From NCBI RefSeq assembly GCF_007858275.1, contig NZ_VFEV01000013.1:62001-126000 (forward strand): a DNA stretch of 64,000 bases, read 5' to 3'. This DNA comes from Pseudomonas proteolytica (GTDB taxonomy: Bacteria; Pseudomonadota; Gammaproteobacteria; Pseudomonadales; Pseudomonadaceae). Below the pieces are notes generated by a model, which worked only from the letters and a program-made list of their open reading frames with translations, had not been told where the DNA came from and made no database searches. The translations under genes were made by a program, and so were the position numbers. Of the stretch, positions 34,576-43,440 are shown in pieces; the first letter of the stretch is position 1; every line of letters begins with the position of its first letter.

Positions 34576-35874
34576 ATGGATATCAAACAGCTCTGGCTCA
34601 ACGTCCAAGACCTCTGGGGTGCCCTGGACCAACATCCGCTGCTGCATTCAAGCATCGCCTTGCTGGTGCTGCTGGTCGTGGCCCTGATTGTCGGACGGGT
34701 GGCTCGCTACCTCATCCTGCACACCGTCAAACTGCTCGGGCGCCAGCCGGCGCTGCACTGGCTCAATGACCTGCGGCACAACAAAGTCTTCCATCGCCTG
34801 GCACAGATGACGCCGTCCCTGGTGATCCAGTTCGGCCTGCACCTGGTGCCGGAACTGAGCAAAAACGCCGCGTTGTTCATCGGCAACGTGGCGCTGGCGT
34901 TCACCATCCTGTTCCAGGTCCTGGCCATGAGCGCCCTGCTCAACGCCCTGCTGGATATCTACGCCCGCACCGAACACGCCCGCACGCGCTCGATCAAGGG
35001 CTATGTGCAATTGGCAAAAATGGTGTTGTTCGTGTTTGGCGCGATCATCATCGTCGCCACGCTGATCGACCGCTCGCCGCTGTTGCTGTTGTCCGGCCTG
35101 GGTGCGATGTCGGCGGTGATCCTGTTGGTGTACAAGGACACACTGCTGTCGTTTGTCGCCAGCGTGCAATTGACCAGCAACGACATGCTGCGGGTCGGCG
35201 ACTGGATCGAAATGCCCCAGGTCGGCGCCGATGGCGATGTGGTGGATATCACCTTGCATACGGTCAAGGTGCAGAACTTCGACAAGACCATCGTCTCGAT
35301 CCCCACCTGGCGCCTGATGTCCGAATCGTTCAAGAACTGGCGCGGCATGCAGGCCTCGGGCGGGCGGCGGATCAAACGCAGCCTGTTTATCGACGCGGCC
35401 GGCGTGCGCTTCCTGCGTGACGATGAAGAAGTGCGCATGACCCAGGTCCACCTGCTGACCGACTACATCAGCCGCAAGCAGGCGGAACTCAAAGCCTGGA
35501 ACGAAGCCCAGGGCCACAGCGCGCAACTCTCGGCCAACCGTCGGCGGATGACCAACCTGGGGACTTTCCGTGCCTACGCCCTGGCGTACCTCAAGAGCCA
35601 TCCCGATATCCAGCCGAACATGACCTGCATGGTGCGCCAGATGCAGACCACCTCCCAGGGCGTGCCCCTGGAAATCTACTGCTTTACCCGCACCACCGCG
35701 TGGGCGGATTACGAGCGGATCCAGGGGGATATTTTTGACTACCTGTTGGCAGTGCTGCCGGAGTTTGGCTTGAGCCTGTACCAACAGCCAAGTGGCAATG
35801 ACCTGCGGGCCGGGGTATTGCCGGCGGTGCTGGGTGCCAGCTATTTGCCAGCCCCAGAAAAAGCTGCGCTTTAA
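34576..35874 (+). CDS. YbdG-type mechanosensitive channel (MscS family)
   Basis: A 432-residue inner membrane protein with about five helices followed by an MscS core. The pore/beta region is recognisable in KDTLLSFVASVQLTSNDMLR and VGDWIEMPQVGADGDVVDIT. A long cytoplasmic insertion (RKQAELKAWNEAQGHSAQLS) before the C-terminal domain is characteristic of YbdG. It would open on hypo-osmotic shock with a small conductance. The start has only a weak AGAAG. It is divergent from the DEAD-box helicase; 193 bp separates them. Confidence 0.85.
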   Translation: MDIKQLWLNVQDLWGALDQHPLLHSSIALLVLLVVALIVGRVARYLILHTVKLLGRQPALHWLNDLRHNKVFHRLAQMTPSLVIQFGLHLVPELSKNAALFIGNVALAFTILFQVLAMSALLNALLDIYARTEHARTRSIKGYVQLAKMVLFVFGAIIIVATLIDRSPLLLLSGLGAMSAVILLVYKDTLLSFVASVQLTSNDMLRVGDWIEMPQVGADGDVVDITLHTVKVQNFDKTIVSIPTWRLMSESFKNWRGMQASGGRRIKRSLFIDAAGVRFLRDDEEVRMTQVHLLTDYISRKQAELKAWNEAQGHSAQLSANRRRMTNLGTFRAYALAYLKSHPDIQPNMTCMVRQMQTTSQGVPLEIYCFTRTTAWADYERIQGDIFDYLLAVLPEFGLSLYQQPSGNDLRAGVLPAVLGASYLPAPEKAAL

Positions 35875-35893
35875 TCCACTGCGCAGACCTATT

Positions 35894-36004
35894 GTGGAGA
35901 GGGGGCTTGTCCCCCAAAACCAACCAACTCGGGTTACCTGAGAGAACTCGTTGGCTTTATTGGGGCTGCTGCGCAGCCCAGCGGGGGACAAGCCCCCTCG
36001 CCAC
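35894..36004. repeat. REP/BIME-like inverted repeat, 'gtggagag' class
   Basis: The left arm GTGGAGAGGGGGCTTGTCCC lacks the inner GCTGGGCTGC half found in other copies. The right arm GGGGCTGCTGCGCAGCCCAG continues to CTCGCCAC and is complete. It is therefore an asymmetric, partly deleted copy between convergent genes. Confidence 0.8.
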
Positions 36005-36027
36005 CACAGCCCCATATCAGCCAGCTT

Positions 36028-36900
36028 TTACTGGGTTGCAGGTCCAACAGCCGGGCGCACACCCAACCGGCTGATCCACACCGCCGCCACGATCACCGCC
36101 CCGCCCAGGAACAACCGCCCCAACGGTTCATGCTGATTCCAGATCAGCAGGTTCAGCAGCAACCCCACCGGCACATGCAGGTTGTTCATCACGGCCAGGG
36201 TGCCGCCGTTGACCAGGCAGGCGCCCTTGTTCCACCAGTACAAGCCCAACGCGGTGCTGACCAGCCCCAGAAACACCAATACCCCCCACTGCAATGGCGC
36301 TTCGGGCAGGAAGTTGGCTTTGCCGAACAACAGGAACGCTGGCAACACCACGGCCAATGCTCCCAGGTAGAAATAGCCAAAGCGCCGGTAGTGCGGCAAG
36401 TCGCTTGGATGGCGCGCCACCAGGCGCCGGTACAGCACTTGCCCGGCGGCGTAGGTGAAGTTGGCCAGTTGCAGCAACAGGAAGCCCATGAAGAAGTCCG
36501 GGCTGATCTGGTCAAAGCGGATCACCGCCGCGCCCGCCACCGCCACCAGCGCAGCAATCAACGCCCACGGGTTGAAGCGCCGGTTCAGTGCGTCTTCGAT
36601 CAACGTCACATGCAACGGCGTGAGGATGGTGAACAACAACACCTCGGGCACCGTCAGCACGCGAAAGCTCAAGTACAAGCACACATATGTCACGCCAAAC
36701 TGCAACGCGCCGATCAGCAGCATGCCGCGCATGAACGCAGGCTCCACCGAACGCCAGCGGGTCAGCGGGATAAACACCAGCCCGGCCAGCAGCACGCGCA
36801 CCAGCACGGCGAAATAGCTGTCGACATGACCGGCCAGGTATTCGCCGATCAAGCTGAAGGAAAACGCCTGGATCAGCGTGACAATCAGTAAATAGCCCAT
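36028..36900 (-). CDS. DMT-superfamily (EamA) exporter
   Basis: A 290-residue membrane protein with ten predicted helices in two EamA halves; the second half opens near FTYAAGQVLYRRLVARHPSD. ATG 36898-36900 (MGYLLIVTLIQAFSFSLIGE) follows GAGGCGCAC; a start at 36930 would add a polar lead. The 'WNKGACLVNGGTLAVMNNLH' segment is typical of carboxylate/amino acid/amine transporters of this superfamily. Substrate unknown. Confidence 0.75.
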   Translation of the reverse strand: MGYLLIVTLIQAFSFSLIGEYLAGHVDSYFAVLVRVLLAGLVFIPLTRWRSVEPAFMRGMLLIGALQFGVTYVCLYLSFRVLTVPEVLLFTILTPLHVTLIEDALNRRFNPWALIAALVAVAGAAVIRFDQISPDFFMGFLLLQLANFTYAAGQVLYRRLVARHPSDLPHYRRFGYFYLGALAVVLPAFLLFGKANFLPEAPLQWGVLVFLGLVSTALGLYWWNKGACLVNGGTLAVMNNLHVPVGLLLNLLIWNQHEPLGRLFLGGAVIVAAVWISRLGVRPAVGPATQ

Positions 36901-36962
36901 GTGCGCCTCGTATTTGAATGGGCGCGACATTAGCGTTTTTCACGGCGGGGCGAAACTCGGGG

Positions 36963-36998
36963 CAAAAAAAACCCGACCTCGCTAAAGCGGCAGTCGGG
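36963..36998 (-). terminator. Rho-independent terminator of azoR
   Basis: On the minus strand a stem CCCGAC...GTCGGG with an inner CGCT-AA-AGCG is followed by eight Ts. It lies about 105 bp downstream of the azoR stop and about 63 bp before the DMT start. Confidence 0.8.
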
Positions 36999-37103
36999 CA
37001 GGAGCACTCAGGAGCAACAAGTGCAAAGGGAGGTTCGATACGCGAACTTGAAGGGTTGCGTGGGGTTATAAAAACACCACGCGATTATCTGGCGATTAAC
37101 GCT

Positions 37104-37703
37104 TCAGGCAACCTGTGCCAGCAAGGCCTTGGCGTGGTTGACGCCCTTTTCCTGGAAGTCGCCACCCAGGTTCACCCCTTCGGCATGAATGAAGGTGACG
37201 TCATGGATACCGATAAAGCCCATGACCTGGCGCAGGTACGGTTCCTGGTGATCGCTGCTCGCGCCGGTATGGATACCGCCACGGGCGGTCAACACGACGG
37301 CGCGCTTGCCGGTCAACAGGCCCTGTGGCCCGGTGGCGGTGTACTTGAACGTCACACCAGCGCGCAACACATGGTCAAGCCAGGCTTTGAGGGTGCTGGG
37401 GATGGCAAAGTTGTACATCGGCGCGGCCATTACCAGCACGTCGGCGGCCAGCAGTTCGTCGGTCAGTTGGTTGGAACGGTCCAGGGAAGCCTGCTCATCT
37501 GCGTTGCGCTGCTCGACCGGCTTCATCCAGCCGCCCAACAGATTGGCGTCCAGGTGCGGCACCGGGTTGATGGCCAGGTCACGCACGGTGATCTGATCGG
37601 CCGGGTGGGCCGCCTGCCATTGGCTGATGAACTGTTGGGTCAACTGGCGGGAGATGGAATCCTGCTGGCGGGCGCTGCTTTCGATGATCAGAACATTGGA
37701 CAT
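37104..37703 (-). CDS. azoR: FMN-dependent NADH-azoreductase
   Basis: A 199-residue flavodoxin-fold quinone/azo reductase. The N-terminal FMN phosphate loop SSARQQDSISRQLT, the FMN-binding APMYNFAIPSTLKAWLDHVL and the TARGG loop are all present. It reduces quinones and azo compounds with NADH in the cytoplasm and protects from electrophiles. The order azoR / LysR / hydrolase / ppi / ABC matches what I recall of P. aeruginosa PA3223-PA3228. A clear terminator follows. A LysR gene lies about 515 bp upstream and runs the other way. Confidence 0.9.
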   Translation of the reverse strand: MSNVLIIESSARQQDSISRQLTQQFISQWQAAHPADQITVRDLAINPVPHLDANLLGGWMKPVEQRNADEQASLDRSNQLTDELLAADVLVMAAPMYNFAIPSTLKAWLDHVLRAGVTFKYTATGPQGLLTGKRAVVLTARGGIHTGASSDHQEPYLRQVMGFIGIHDVTFIHAEGVNLGGDFQEKGVNHAKALLAQVA

Positions 37704-37802
37704 GGCTTTGTAGGCTCCATCGGTAATTGCTGTAAGTCGATGGAGTGAAGGTTAAACAGAGCCCGTTCGATAAAAAAGCGTAAAAAACTGCTATAACCCA
37801 TC

Positions 37803-37818
37803 TATAAAGTTGTTTATA
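37803..37818. promoter_or_regulatory. A+T-rich inverted repeat upstream of azoR
   Basis: TATAAA-GTTG-TTTATA lies about 100 bp upstream of azoR in a 151-bp gap. It could be a promoter element or a site for the nearby LysR regulator. Evidence is only the symmetry and position. Confidence 0.35.
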
Positions 37819-37854
37819 AGCGGAGCATAGCGCTGGCCGCGCCCCGCTTGTGCC

Positions 37855-38169
37855 TTATTTAGGCTCGCAGGTCAGTTTGATGCGCATCTTGATAATCGCG
37901 CGGCTGAACTTGACCGTGGTGTTGGTGCTTTTGCCGGCAGGAACCGTGACATTGCGTACCCGCGCAGGCTCCGGACCATTGGTAAATGCGACCCTGCACG
38001 CAGCGTCGTTGCTGCCGAAGTTACTGAGTTGGATGGAGCTGATCTCACTGTCCACATCGGACGCCATGTAATCGATGCTCACCCCCTTGATCGATTTTGA
38101 CACGTCGATCGGATAGGCAAACGCGCTCAGCGGCAACAGTGCCAGCACTACACAACAGAATTTTCTCAT
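37855..38169 (-). CDS. Small secreted protein of unknown function
   Basis: A 104-residue protein with signal peptide MRKFCCVVLALLPLSAFA and a mature beta-rich body with two cysteines (DAACRV and LTCEPK). The pattern NDAACRVAFTNGPEPARVRN suggests an immunoglobulin-like or pilus-subunit-like fold, but I recognise no family with a known role. ATG 38167-38169 follows GGAGACTGCCGA; an extension to 38217 is not needed. It lies between azoR and the LysR gene. Confidence 0.65.
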   Translation of the reverse strand: MRKFCCVVLALLPLSAFAYPIDVSKSIKGVSIDYMASDVDSEISSIQLSNFGSNDAACRVAFTNGPEPARVRNVTVPAGKSTNTTVKFSRAIIKMRIKLTCEPK

Positions 38170-38218
38170 TCGGCAGTCTCCAATAAGGACCGCCAGCTTA
38201 GGACAAGAGGAGCTCATC

Positions 38219-39142
38219 TTGAAAGCGCCCCGCGTGACCCTTGATCAATGGCGCACGTTGCAAGCCGTGGTCGACCATGGTGGCTTCGCCCAGGCGGCCG
38301 AAGTACTGCACCGCTCGCAATCCTCGGTGAGCTACACCGTCGCCCGCATGCAAGACCAGTTGGGCGTGCCCCTGCTGCGCATCGACGGGCGCAAGGCCGT
38401 GCTCACCGAGGCCGGCGAAGTGCTGCTGCGCCGCTCCCGGCAACTGGTGAAAAACGCCAGCCAGCTCGAAGACCTGGCCCATCATATGGAGCAAGGTTGG
38501 GAAGCCGAAGTACGCCTGGTGGTCGATGCCGCCTACCCCAACGCCCGCCTGGTACGCGCCCTCACCGCCTTCATGCCGCAAAGCCGTGGCTGCCGCGTGC
38601 GCCTGCGTGAAGAAGTGCTGTCGGGTGTCGAGGAACTGCTGATTGAAGGCGTCGCCGACCTGGCGATCAGCAGCTTCAGCATCCCAGGCTACCTGGGCAC
38701 GGAAATGAGCGATGTGGAATTTGTCGCCGTGGCCCACCCCGAACACCCCCTGCACCGGCTTAACCGCGAGTTGAGCTTCCAGGACCTGGAAAGCCAGATG
38801 CAAGTGGTGATCCGCGACTCCGGCCGCCAGCAACCACGGGACGTCGGCTGGCTCGGCGCCGAACAGCGCTGGACCGTGGGCAGCTTGGCCACCGCCGCCA
38901 CCTTCGTCGGCAGCGGCCTGGGGTTTGCCTGGCTGCCCCGGCACCTGATCGAGCGCGAGCTTAAAGAAGGCGTGCTCAAGCAACTGCCCCTGGAGCAAGG
39001 CGGCAGCCGCCACCCGACGTTCTACCTGTACTCCAACAAGGACAAGCCCCTGGGCCCGGCGACGCAGATTCTCGTCGAACTGCTACGCACCTTCGACACC
39101 GCACCGCTGGACGCCCCCTTTGCCGCCCCCCGGCAAGCCTGA
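38219..39142 (+). CDS. LysR-family transcriptional regulator (PA3225-like)
   Basis: A 307-residue LysR protein with the helix-turn-helix FAQAAEVLHRSQSSVSYTVARMQ and an effector domain from about 90. The start codon is TTG at 38219 with AGGAG 7 nt upstream; no better ATG exists at the right place. It runs in the same direction as the hydrolase (14 bp gap) and ppi genes, so it may head that operon. Its position near azoR suggests it controls azoR or the operon itself; this is inference. Confidence 0.85.
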   Translation: MKAPRVTLDQWRTLQAVVDHGGFAQAAEVLHRSQSSVSYTVARMQDQLGVPLLRIDGRKAVLTEAGEVLLRRSRQLVKNASQLEDLAHHMEQGWEAEVRLVVDAAYPNARLVRALTAFMPQSRGCRVRLREEVLSGVEELLIEGVADLAISSFSIPGYLGTEMSDVEFVAVAHPEHPLHRLNRELSFQDLESQMQVVIRDSGRQQPRDVGWLGAEQRWTVGSLATAATFVGSGLGFAWLPRHLIERELKEGVLKQLPLEQGGSRHPTFYLYSNKDKPLGPATQILVELLRTFDTAPLDAPFAAPRQA

Positions 39143-39156
39143 AACGGAGTTCACCC

Positions 39157-39960
39157 ATGGCCTATTTCGAACATGAAGGTTGCACCCTGCATTACGAGGA
39201 ATATGGCCACGGCGAGCCGCTGATCCTGATCCATGGCCTGGGCTCCAGTTGCCAGGATTGGGAACTGCAAATACCGGTATTGTCCCGGCATTACCGCCTG
39301 GTGGTGCTGGACGTGCGCGGTCACGGCCGCTCCGACAAGCCTCGGGAGCGCTACAGCATCGAAGGATTTACCGCCGACCTGGTGGCCTTGATCGAACACC
39401 TGCAACTGCCCGCCGCCCATGTGGTGGGCCTGTCGATGGGCGCGATGATCGCCTTTCAACTGACGGTCGACCAACCGCAACTGCTCAAGAGCCTGTGTAT
39501 CGTCAACAGCGCACCCGAGGTCAAGGTGCGCAGCGCCGATGACTATTGGCAATGGGCCAAGCGCTGGACCCTGGCACGTGTGCTGAGCTTGAAGACCATC
39601 GGCAAGGCCCTCGGTGACAGGCTGTTTCCCAAACCCGAACAGGCCGACCTGCGGCGCAAGATGGCGGAGCGCTGGGCAAGAAACGACAAACGTGCTTACC
39701 TCGAGAGCTTCGACGCGATTGTGGGCTGGGGCGTGCAGGAACGACTTTCGAAAATCACCTGTCCAACCCTGGTCATCAGCGCCGACCATGACTACACCCC
39801 GGTGGCGCAGAAACAAATCTATGTAAAACTGCTGCCCGATGCGCGGTTGGTGGTGATCGAGGATTCGCGTCACGCCACACCGCTGGACCAACCCGAAACC
39901 TTCAATACAACCCTGCTCGATTTTCTGAAGACAGTCGAAAGCACTTCCCAGGATCACTGA
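39157..39960 (+). CDS. Alpha/beta hydrolase
   Basis: A 267-residue alpha/beta-hydrolase. The oxyanion region HGLGSSCQDW, the nucleophile elbow GLSMG (Ser at about 94), a C-terminal Asp (ISADHDYTP) and His (DSRHATPLDQ) complete the triad. Similar to PcaD/BioH-like carboxylesterases; substrate unknown. Start ATG after GGAGTTCACCC. The stop lies 3 bp before the ppi gene, so they form an operon. Confidence 0.85.
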   Translation: MAYFEHEGCTLHYEEYGHGEPLILIHGLGSSCQDWELQIPVLSRHYRLVVLDVRGHGRSDKPRERYSIEGFTADLVALIEHLQLPAAHVVGLSMGAMIAFQLTVDQPQLLKSLCIVNSAPEVKVRSADDYWQWAKRWTLARVLSLKTIGKALGDRLFPKPEQADLRRKMAERWARNDKRAYLESFDAIVGWGVQERLSKITCPTLVISADHDYTPVAQKQIYVKLLPDARLVVIEDSRHATPLDQPETFNTTLLDFLKTVESTSQDH

Positions 39961-39963
39961 CCC

Positions 39964-40527
39964 ATGCTGAAAAAAATCGCCGTTTTTGCCGGTTCTGTTC
40001 TGTTTGCTGCCAACCTGATGGCGGCCACGCCGGCCAAGGCACCACACGTATTGATCACCACCACCAATGGCGAGATCGAAATCGAGTTGGATCCGGTCAA
40101 GGCGCCCATCAGTACCAAGAACTTCCTGTCCTATGTCGACAAAGGCTTCTACACCAACACCATTTTTCATCGGGTGATCCCGGGTTTTATGGTGCAAGGC
40201 GGCGGGTTCACCCAGCAAATGTCGCAAAAGCCAACTGAAGCGCCGATCAAGAACGAAGCCAGCAACGGCCTGCATAACGTGCGTGGCACCTTGTCCATGG
40301 CGCGTACCAGTAACCCGAATTCGGCCACCAGCCAGTTCTTCATCAACGTAGCCGACAACGCCTTCCTCGACCCGGGCCGTGATGCTGGCTACGCGGTATT
40401 TGCCAAAGTGGTCAAGGGTATGGACGTAGTCGATATCATCGTCAACTCGCAGACCACCACCAAGCAAGGCATGCAAAACGTGCCTATCGATCCTGTCCTG
40501 ATCAAGTCGGCCAAGCGTATCGACTAA
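39964..40527 (+). CDS. ppiA: Periplasmic cyclophilin-type peptidyl-prolyl isomerase PpiA
   Basis: A 187-residue cyclophilin. The signal peptide [20 protein letters not shown] directs it to the periplasm. The catalytic region [15 protein letters not shown] and the [20 protein letters not shown] block are intact, so cis-trans proline isomerase activity is expected. Family length is about 190. It follows the hydrolase by 3 bp. Confidence 0.9.
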   Translation: MLKKIAVFAGSVLFAANLMAATPAKAPHVLITTTNGEIEIELDPVKAPISTKNFLSYVDKGFYTNTIFHRVIPGFMVQGGGFTQQMSQKPTEAPIKNEASNGLHNVRGTLSMARTSNPNSATSQFFINVADNAFLDPGRDAGYAVFAKVVKGMDVVDIIVNSQTTTKQGMQNVPIDPVLIKSAKRID

Positions 40528-40610
40528 GGTCCACAGGGCGTTTCGCGCGCCGCCCACAAGGCGGCGCGTGTATTTGAAAAGGAGAGCCCGCCCGGCGGGC
40601 GTCAGACCTA

Positions 40611-42443
40611 ATGCTCTATCGTCGCTTTGAACAACTGATCGATATCTTCCGCGACGCTCCCAGCGCGGCACCTCCCGATAAAGTCCTGCCCTTCTACCTC
40701 TATTACCTGCGCCAGGTGTGGCCGTGCTTTGCCGCGCTATTGGTGGTCGGCCTGATTGGCGCGCTGATCGAAGTAGCGCTGTTCAGCTACCTGAGCCGCA
40801 TCATCGACCTGGCCCAGGGCACACCGCCGGCCAATTTCTTCCAGGTCCACGCCACCGAGTTGATCTGGATGGCCGTGGTCGCCCTGCTGCTACGCCCGAT
40901 CTTCGGCGCCCTGCACGACCTGCTGGTACACCAGACCATCAGCCCCGGCATGACCAGCCTGATCCGCTGGCAGAACCACAGCTATGTGCTCAAGCAGAGC
41001 CTGAACTTTTTCCAGAACGATTTTGCCGGGCGCATTGCCCAGCGCATCATGCAAACCGGCAACTCGCTGCGCGACTCAGCCGTCGCCGCTGTCGATGCCA
41101 TCTGGCACGTGGCGATCTACGCCATCAGTTCCCTGGTGCTGTTTGCCGAGGCCGACTGGCGCCTGATGATCCCGCTGGTCACCTGGATCATCGCCTACAG
41201 CCTGGCGCTGCGCTACTTCGTGCCACGGGTCAAGGAACGCTCGGTGATCTCCTCCGAGGCGCGCTCCAAGTTGATGGGGCGCATCGTCGATGGCTACACC
41301 AACATCACCACCTTGAAACTGTTCGCCCACACGCAGTCCGAGCAGGAGTACGCCAAGGAAGCAATCATCGAGCAGACCGAAAAAACCCAGCTGGCCAGCC
41401 GCGTGGTGACCAGCATGGACGTGGTGATCACCACCATGAACGGCCTGCTGATCGTCACCACCACCGGCCTGGCCCTGTGGCTGTGGACCCAGTCGCTGAT
41501 TTCGGTGGGCGCCATTGCCCTGGCCACCGGCCTGGTGATCCGCATCGTCAATATGTCGGGTTGGATCATGTGGGTGGTCAACGGCATTTTCGAGAACATC
41601 GGCATGGTCCAGGACGGCCTGAAGACCATCGCCCAGCCACTGGCGGTGATCGACCGCGAGAACGCCCCGCGCCTGCGCGTGCCCCACGGCGAAGTGCGCT
41701 TCGAGCAAGTGGATTTCCACTACGGCAAGAGCAGCGGCATCATCGGGGGCCTGAACCTGGTGATCAAGCCAGGGGAAAAGATCGGTCTGATCGGCCCTTC
41801 CGGTGCCGGCAAGTCGACCCTGGTCAACCTGCTGCTGCGCCTCTACGATCTGCAGGGCGGGCGCATCCTGATCGACGACCAGAACATCGCCGAAGTGGCC
41901 CAGGAAAGCCTGCGCGAACGCATCGGCATGATTACCCAGGACACCTCGCTGCTGCACCGTTCGATCCGCGACAACCTGCTGTATGGCAAGCCCGACGCCA
42001 CCGACCAGGAACTTTGGGAGGCCATCCGCAAGGCGCGTGCCGATGAATTTATCCCGCTGCTCTCAGACGCCGAGGGCCGTGTCGGCCTGGACGCCCATGT
42101 GGGTGAGCGCGGGGTGAAACTCTCCGGCGGGCAACGCCAACGCATCGCCATCGCCCGGGTCCTGCTCAAGGACGCGCCGATCCTGATCATGGACGAAGCC
42201 ACGTCGGCCCTGGACTCGGAAGTGGAAGCGGCCATCCAGGAAAGCCTGGAAACCCTGATGCAAGGCAAGACGGTGATTGCCATCGCTCACCGTCTGTCCA
42301 CGATTGCTCGAATGGACAGGTTGGTCGTCCTGGAAAAAGGCCAGATCGCCGAGAGCGGCAGCCACGCCCAACTACTGGCACAGGGCGGCCTGTACTCGCG
42401 ATTGTGGCAACACCAGACCGGCGGATTCGTCGGTATCGACTGA
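40611..42443 (+). CDS. MsbA-like ABC exporter (permease and ATPase fused)
   Basis: A 610-residue half-transporter that would dimerise in the inner membrane. Residues about 30-330 hold six helices with the ABC_membrane coupling region. The ATPase has Walker A GPSGAGKST, Q-loop MITQDTSLL, signature LSGGQRQRIAIAR, Walker B ILIMDEATSALD and the switch His (AIAHRLST). The same gene follows ppiA in P. aeruginosa (PA3228), where a role in drug tolerance has been suggested. The substrate is unknown. The start follows GGAGAGCCC at some distance. Confidence 0.87.
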   Translation: MLYRRFEQLIDIFRDAPSAAPPDKVLPFYLYYLRQVWPCFAALLVVGLIGALIEVALFSYLSRIIDLAQGTPPANFFQVHATELIWMAVVALLLRPIFGALHDLLVHQTISPGMTSLIRWQNHSYVLKQSLNFFQNDFAGRIAQRIMQTGNSLRDSAVAAVDAIWHVAIYAISSLVLFAEADWRLMIPLVTWIIAYSLALRYFVPRVKERSVISSEARSKLMGRIVDGYTNITTLKLFAHTQSEQEYAKEAIIEQTEKTQLASRVVTSMDVVITTMNGLLIVTTTGLALWLWTQSLISVGAIALATGLVIRIVNMSGWIMWVVNGIFENIGMVQDGLKTIAQPLAVIDRENAPRLRVPHGEVRFEQVDFHYGKSSGIIGGLNLVIKPGEKIGLIGPSGAGKSTLVNLLLRLYDLQGGRILIDDQNIAEVAQESLRERIGMITQDTSLLHRSIRDNLLYGKPDATDQELWEAIRKARADEFIPLLSDAEGRVGLDAHVGERGVKLSGGQRQRIAIARVLLKDAPILIMDEATSALDSEVEAAIQESLETLMQGKTVIAIAHRLSTIARMDRLVVLEKGQIAESGSHAQLLAQGGLYSRLWQHQTGGFVGID

Positions 42444-42610
42444 TTCTGGACTACTAACGGCGCTATCAATTCCGAACAATTCTGACAGTTTTTTCTAACT
42501 CGCTGGCCGTGTATCACAATCCTGCTGTACTGCAATCAGGGCCCAGGGAGGGCCCTGACATCAGACTGCAGGGAAGCCTCACCGACCAGTTGATTTAGAA
42601 GGACGCGTTC

Positions 42611-43312
42611 ATGTCTCTGTTCAAACGTTCCGTTACAGAAGGGTTAGGTACGTTTTGGCTGGTGTTGGGTGGTTGCGGGAGTGCGGTTCTGGCCGCAGCG
42701 TTCCCCGATGTCGGAATTGGTCTACTGGGGGTATCCCTGGCATTTGGACTGACGGTGCTGACCATGGCGTTCGCCATTGGCCATATCAGCGGCTGTCACC
42801 TCAACCCGGCAGTCACCGTGGGCCTGGTGGTCGGCGGCCGGTTTCCGGTCAAGGAGTTGCCAGCGTATATCGTCGCGCAGGTCATAGGTGGCGTCGTCGC
42901 GGCGGCCCTGTTGTATTTCATTGCCAGCGGCAAGCCGGGCTTTGAACTGGCTTCTGGGCTGGCCTCCAATGGTTACGGCGAACATTCGCCGGGCGGGTAC
43001 TCGATGGCGGCGGGGTTTGTCACCGAACTGGTGATGACGGCGATGTTCCTGCTGATCATCCTCGGCGCCACTGACCGTCGTGCACCGGCGGGCCTGGCAC
43101 CCATCGCCATCGGCCTGGGGCTGACGCTGATCCACCTGATCTCCATCCCGGTCACCAACACCTCGGTCAACCCGGCCCGCAGCACCGGCCCCGCGCTGAT
43201 TGTCGGCGGCTGGGCGATCCAGCAGTTGTGGCTGTTCTGGCTGGCGCCGATCCTTGGCGCGGTAATCGGTGGCATCACCTACCGTTGGCTGGGCAAGGAA
43301 GAAAACGCCTGA
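42611..43312 (+). CDS. aqpZ: Aquaporin Z
   Basis: A 233-residue water channel. Two NPA boxes are present (HLNPAVTVG at about 64, [12 protein letters not shown] near 190), with six hydrophobic segments. The selectivity filter residues include an Arg after the second NPA (NPAR), as in water-specific AqpZ. Length matches AqpZ (231). The start follows AAGGACGCGTTC. It stands alone with 167 bp upstream. Confidence 0.92.
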   Translation: MSLFKRSVTEGLGTFWLVLGGCGSAVLAAAFPDVGIGLLGVSLAFGLTVLTMAFAIGHISGCHLNPAVTVGLVVGGRFPVKELPAYIVAQVIGGVVAAALLYFIASGKPGFELASGLASNGYGEHSPGGYSMAAGFVTELVMTAMFLLIILGATDRRAPAGLAPIAIGLGLTLIHLISIPVTNTSVNPARSTGPALIVGGWAIQQLWLFWLAPILGAVIGGITYRWLGKEENA

Positions 43313-43319
43313 TCCACCC

Positions 43320-43414
43320 TGTAGGAGTGAGCTTGCTCGCGAAAAACCTGAGGGCGCCGCGTTTATCCAGAATGAACGCGCTGTACTTGAGTTCTTCGCG
43401 AGCAAGCTCCTACA
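43320..43414. repeat. REP-like inverted repeat, 'tgtaggag' class
   Basis: The left arm TGTAGGAGTGAGCTTGCTCG then CGAAAAACCTGAGGGCGCCG; right arm TTCGCGAGCAAGCTCCTACA. The right arm lacks the GCTCGCTCC extension of the copy at 18443. Confidence 0.8.
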
Positions 43415-43440
43415 GGGGAACCGGTCGAGTTCCCTGAGCG

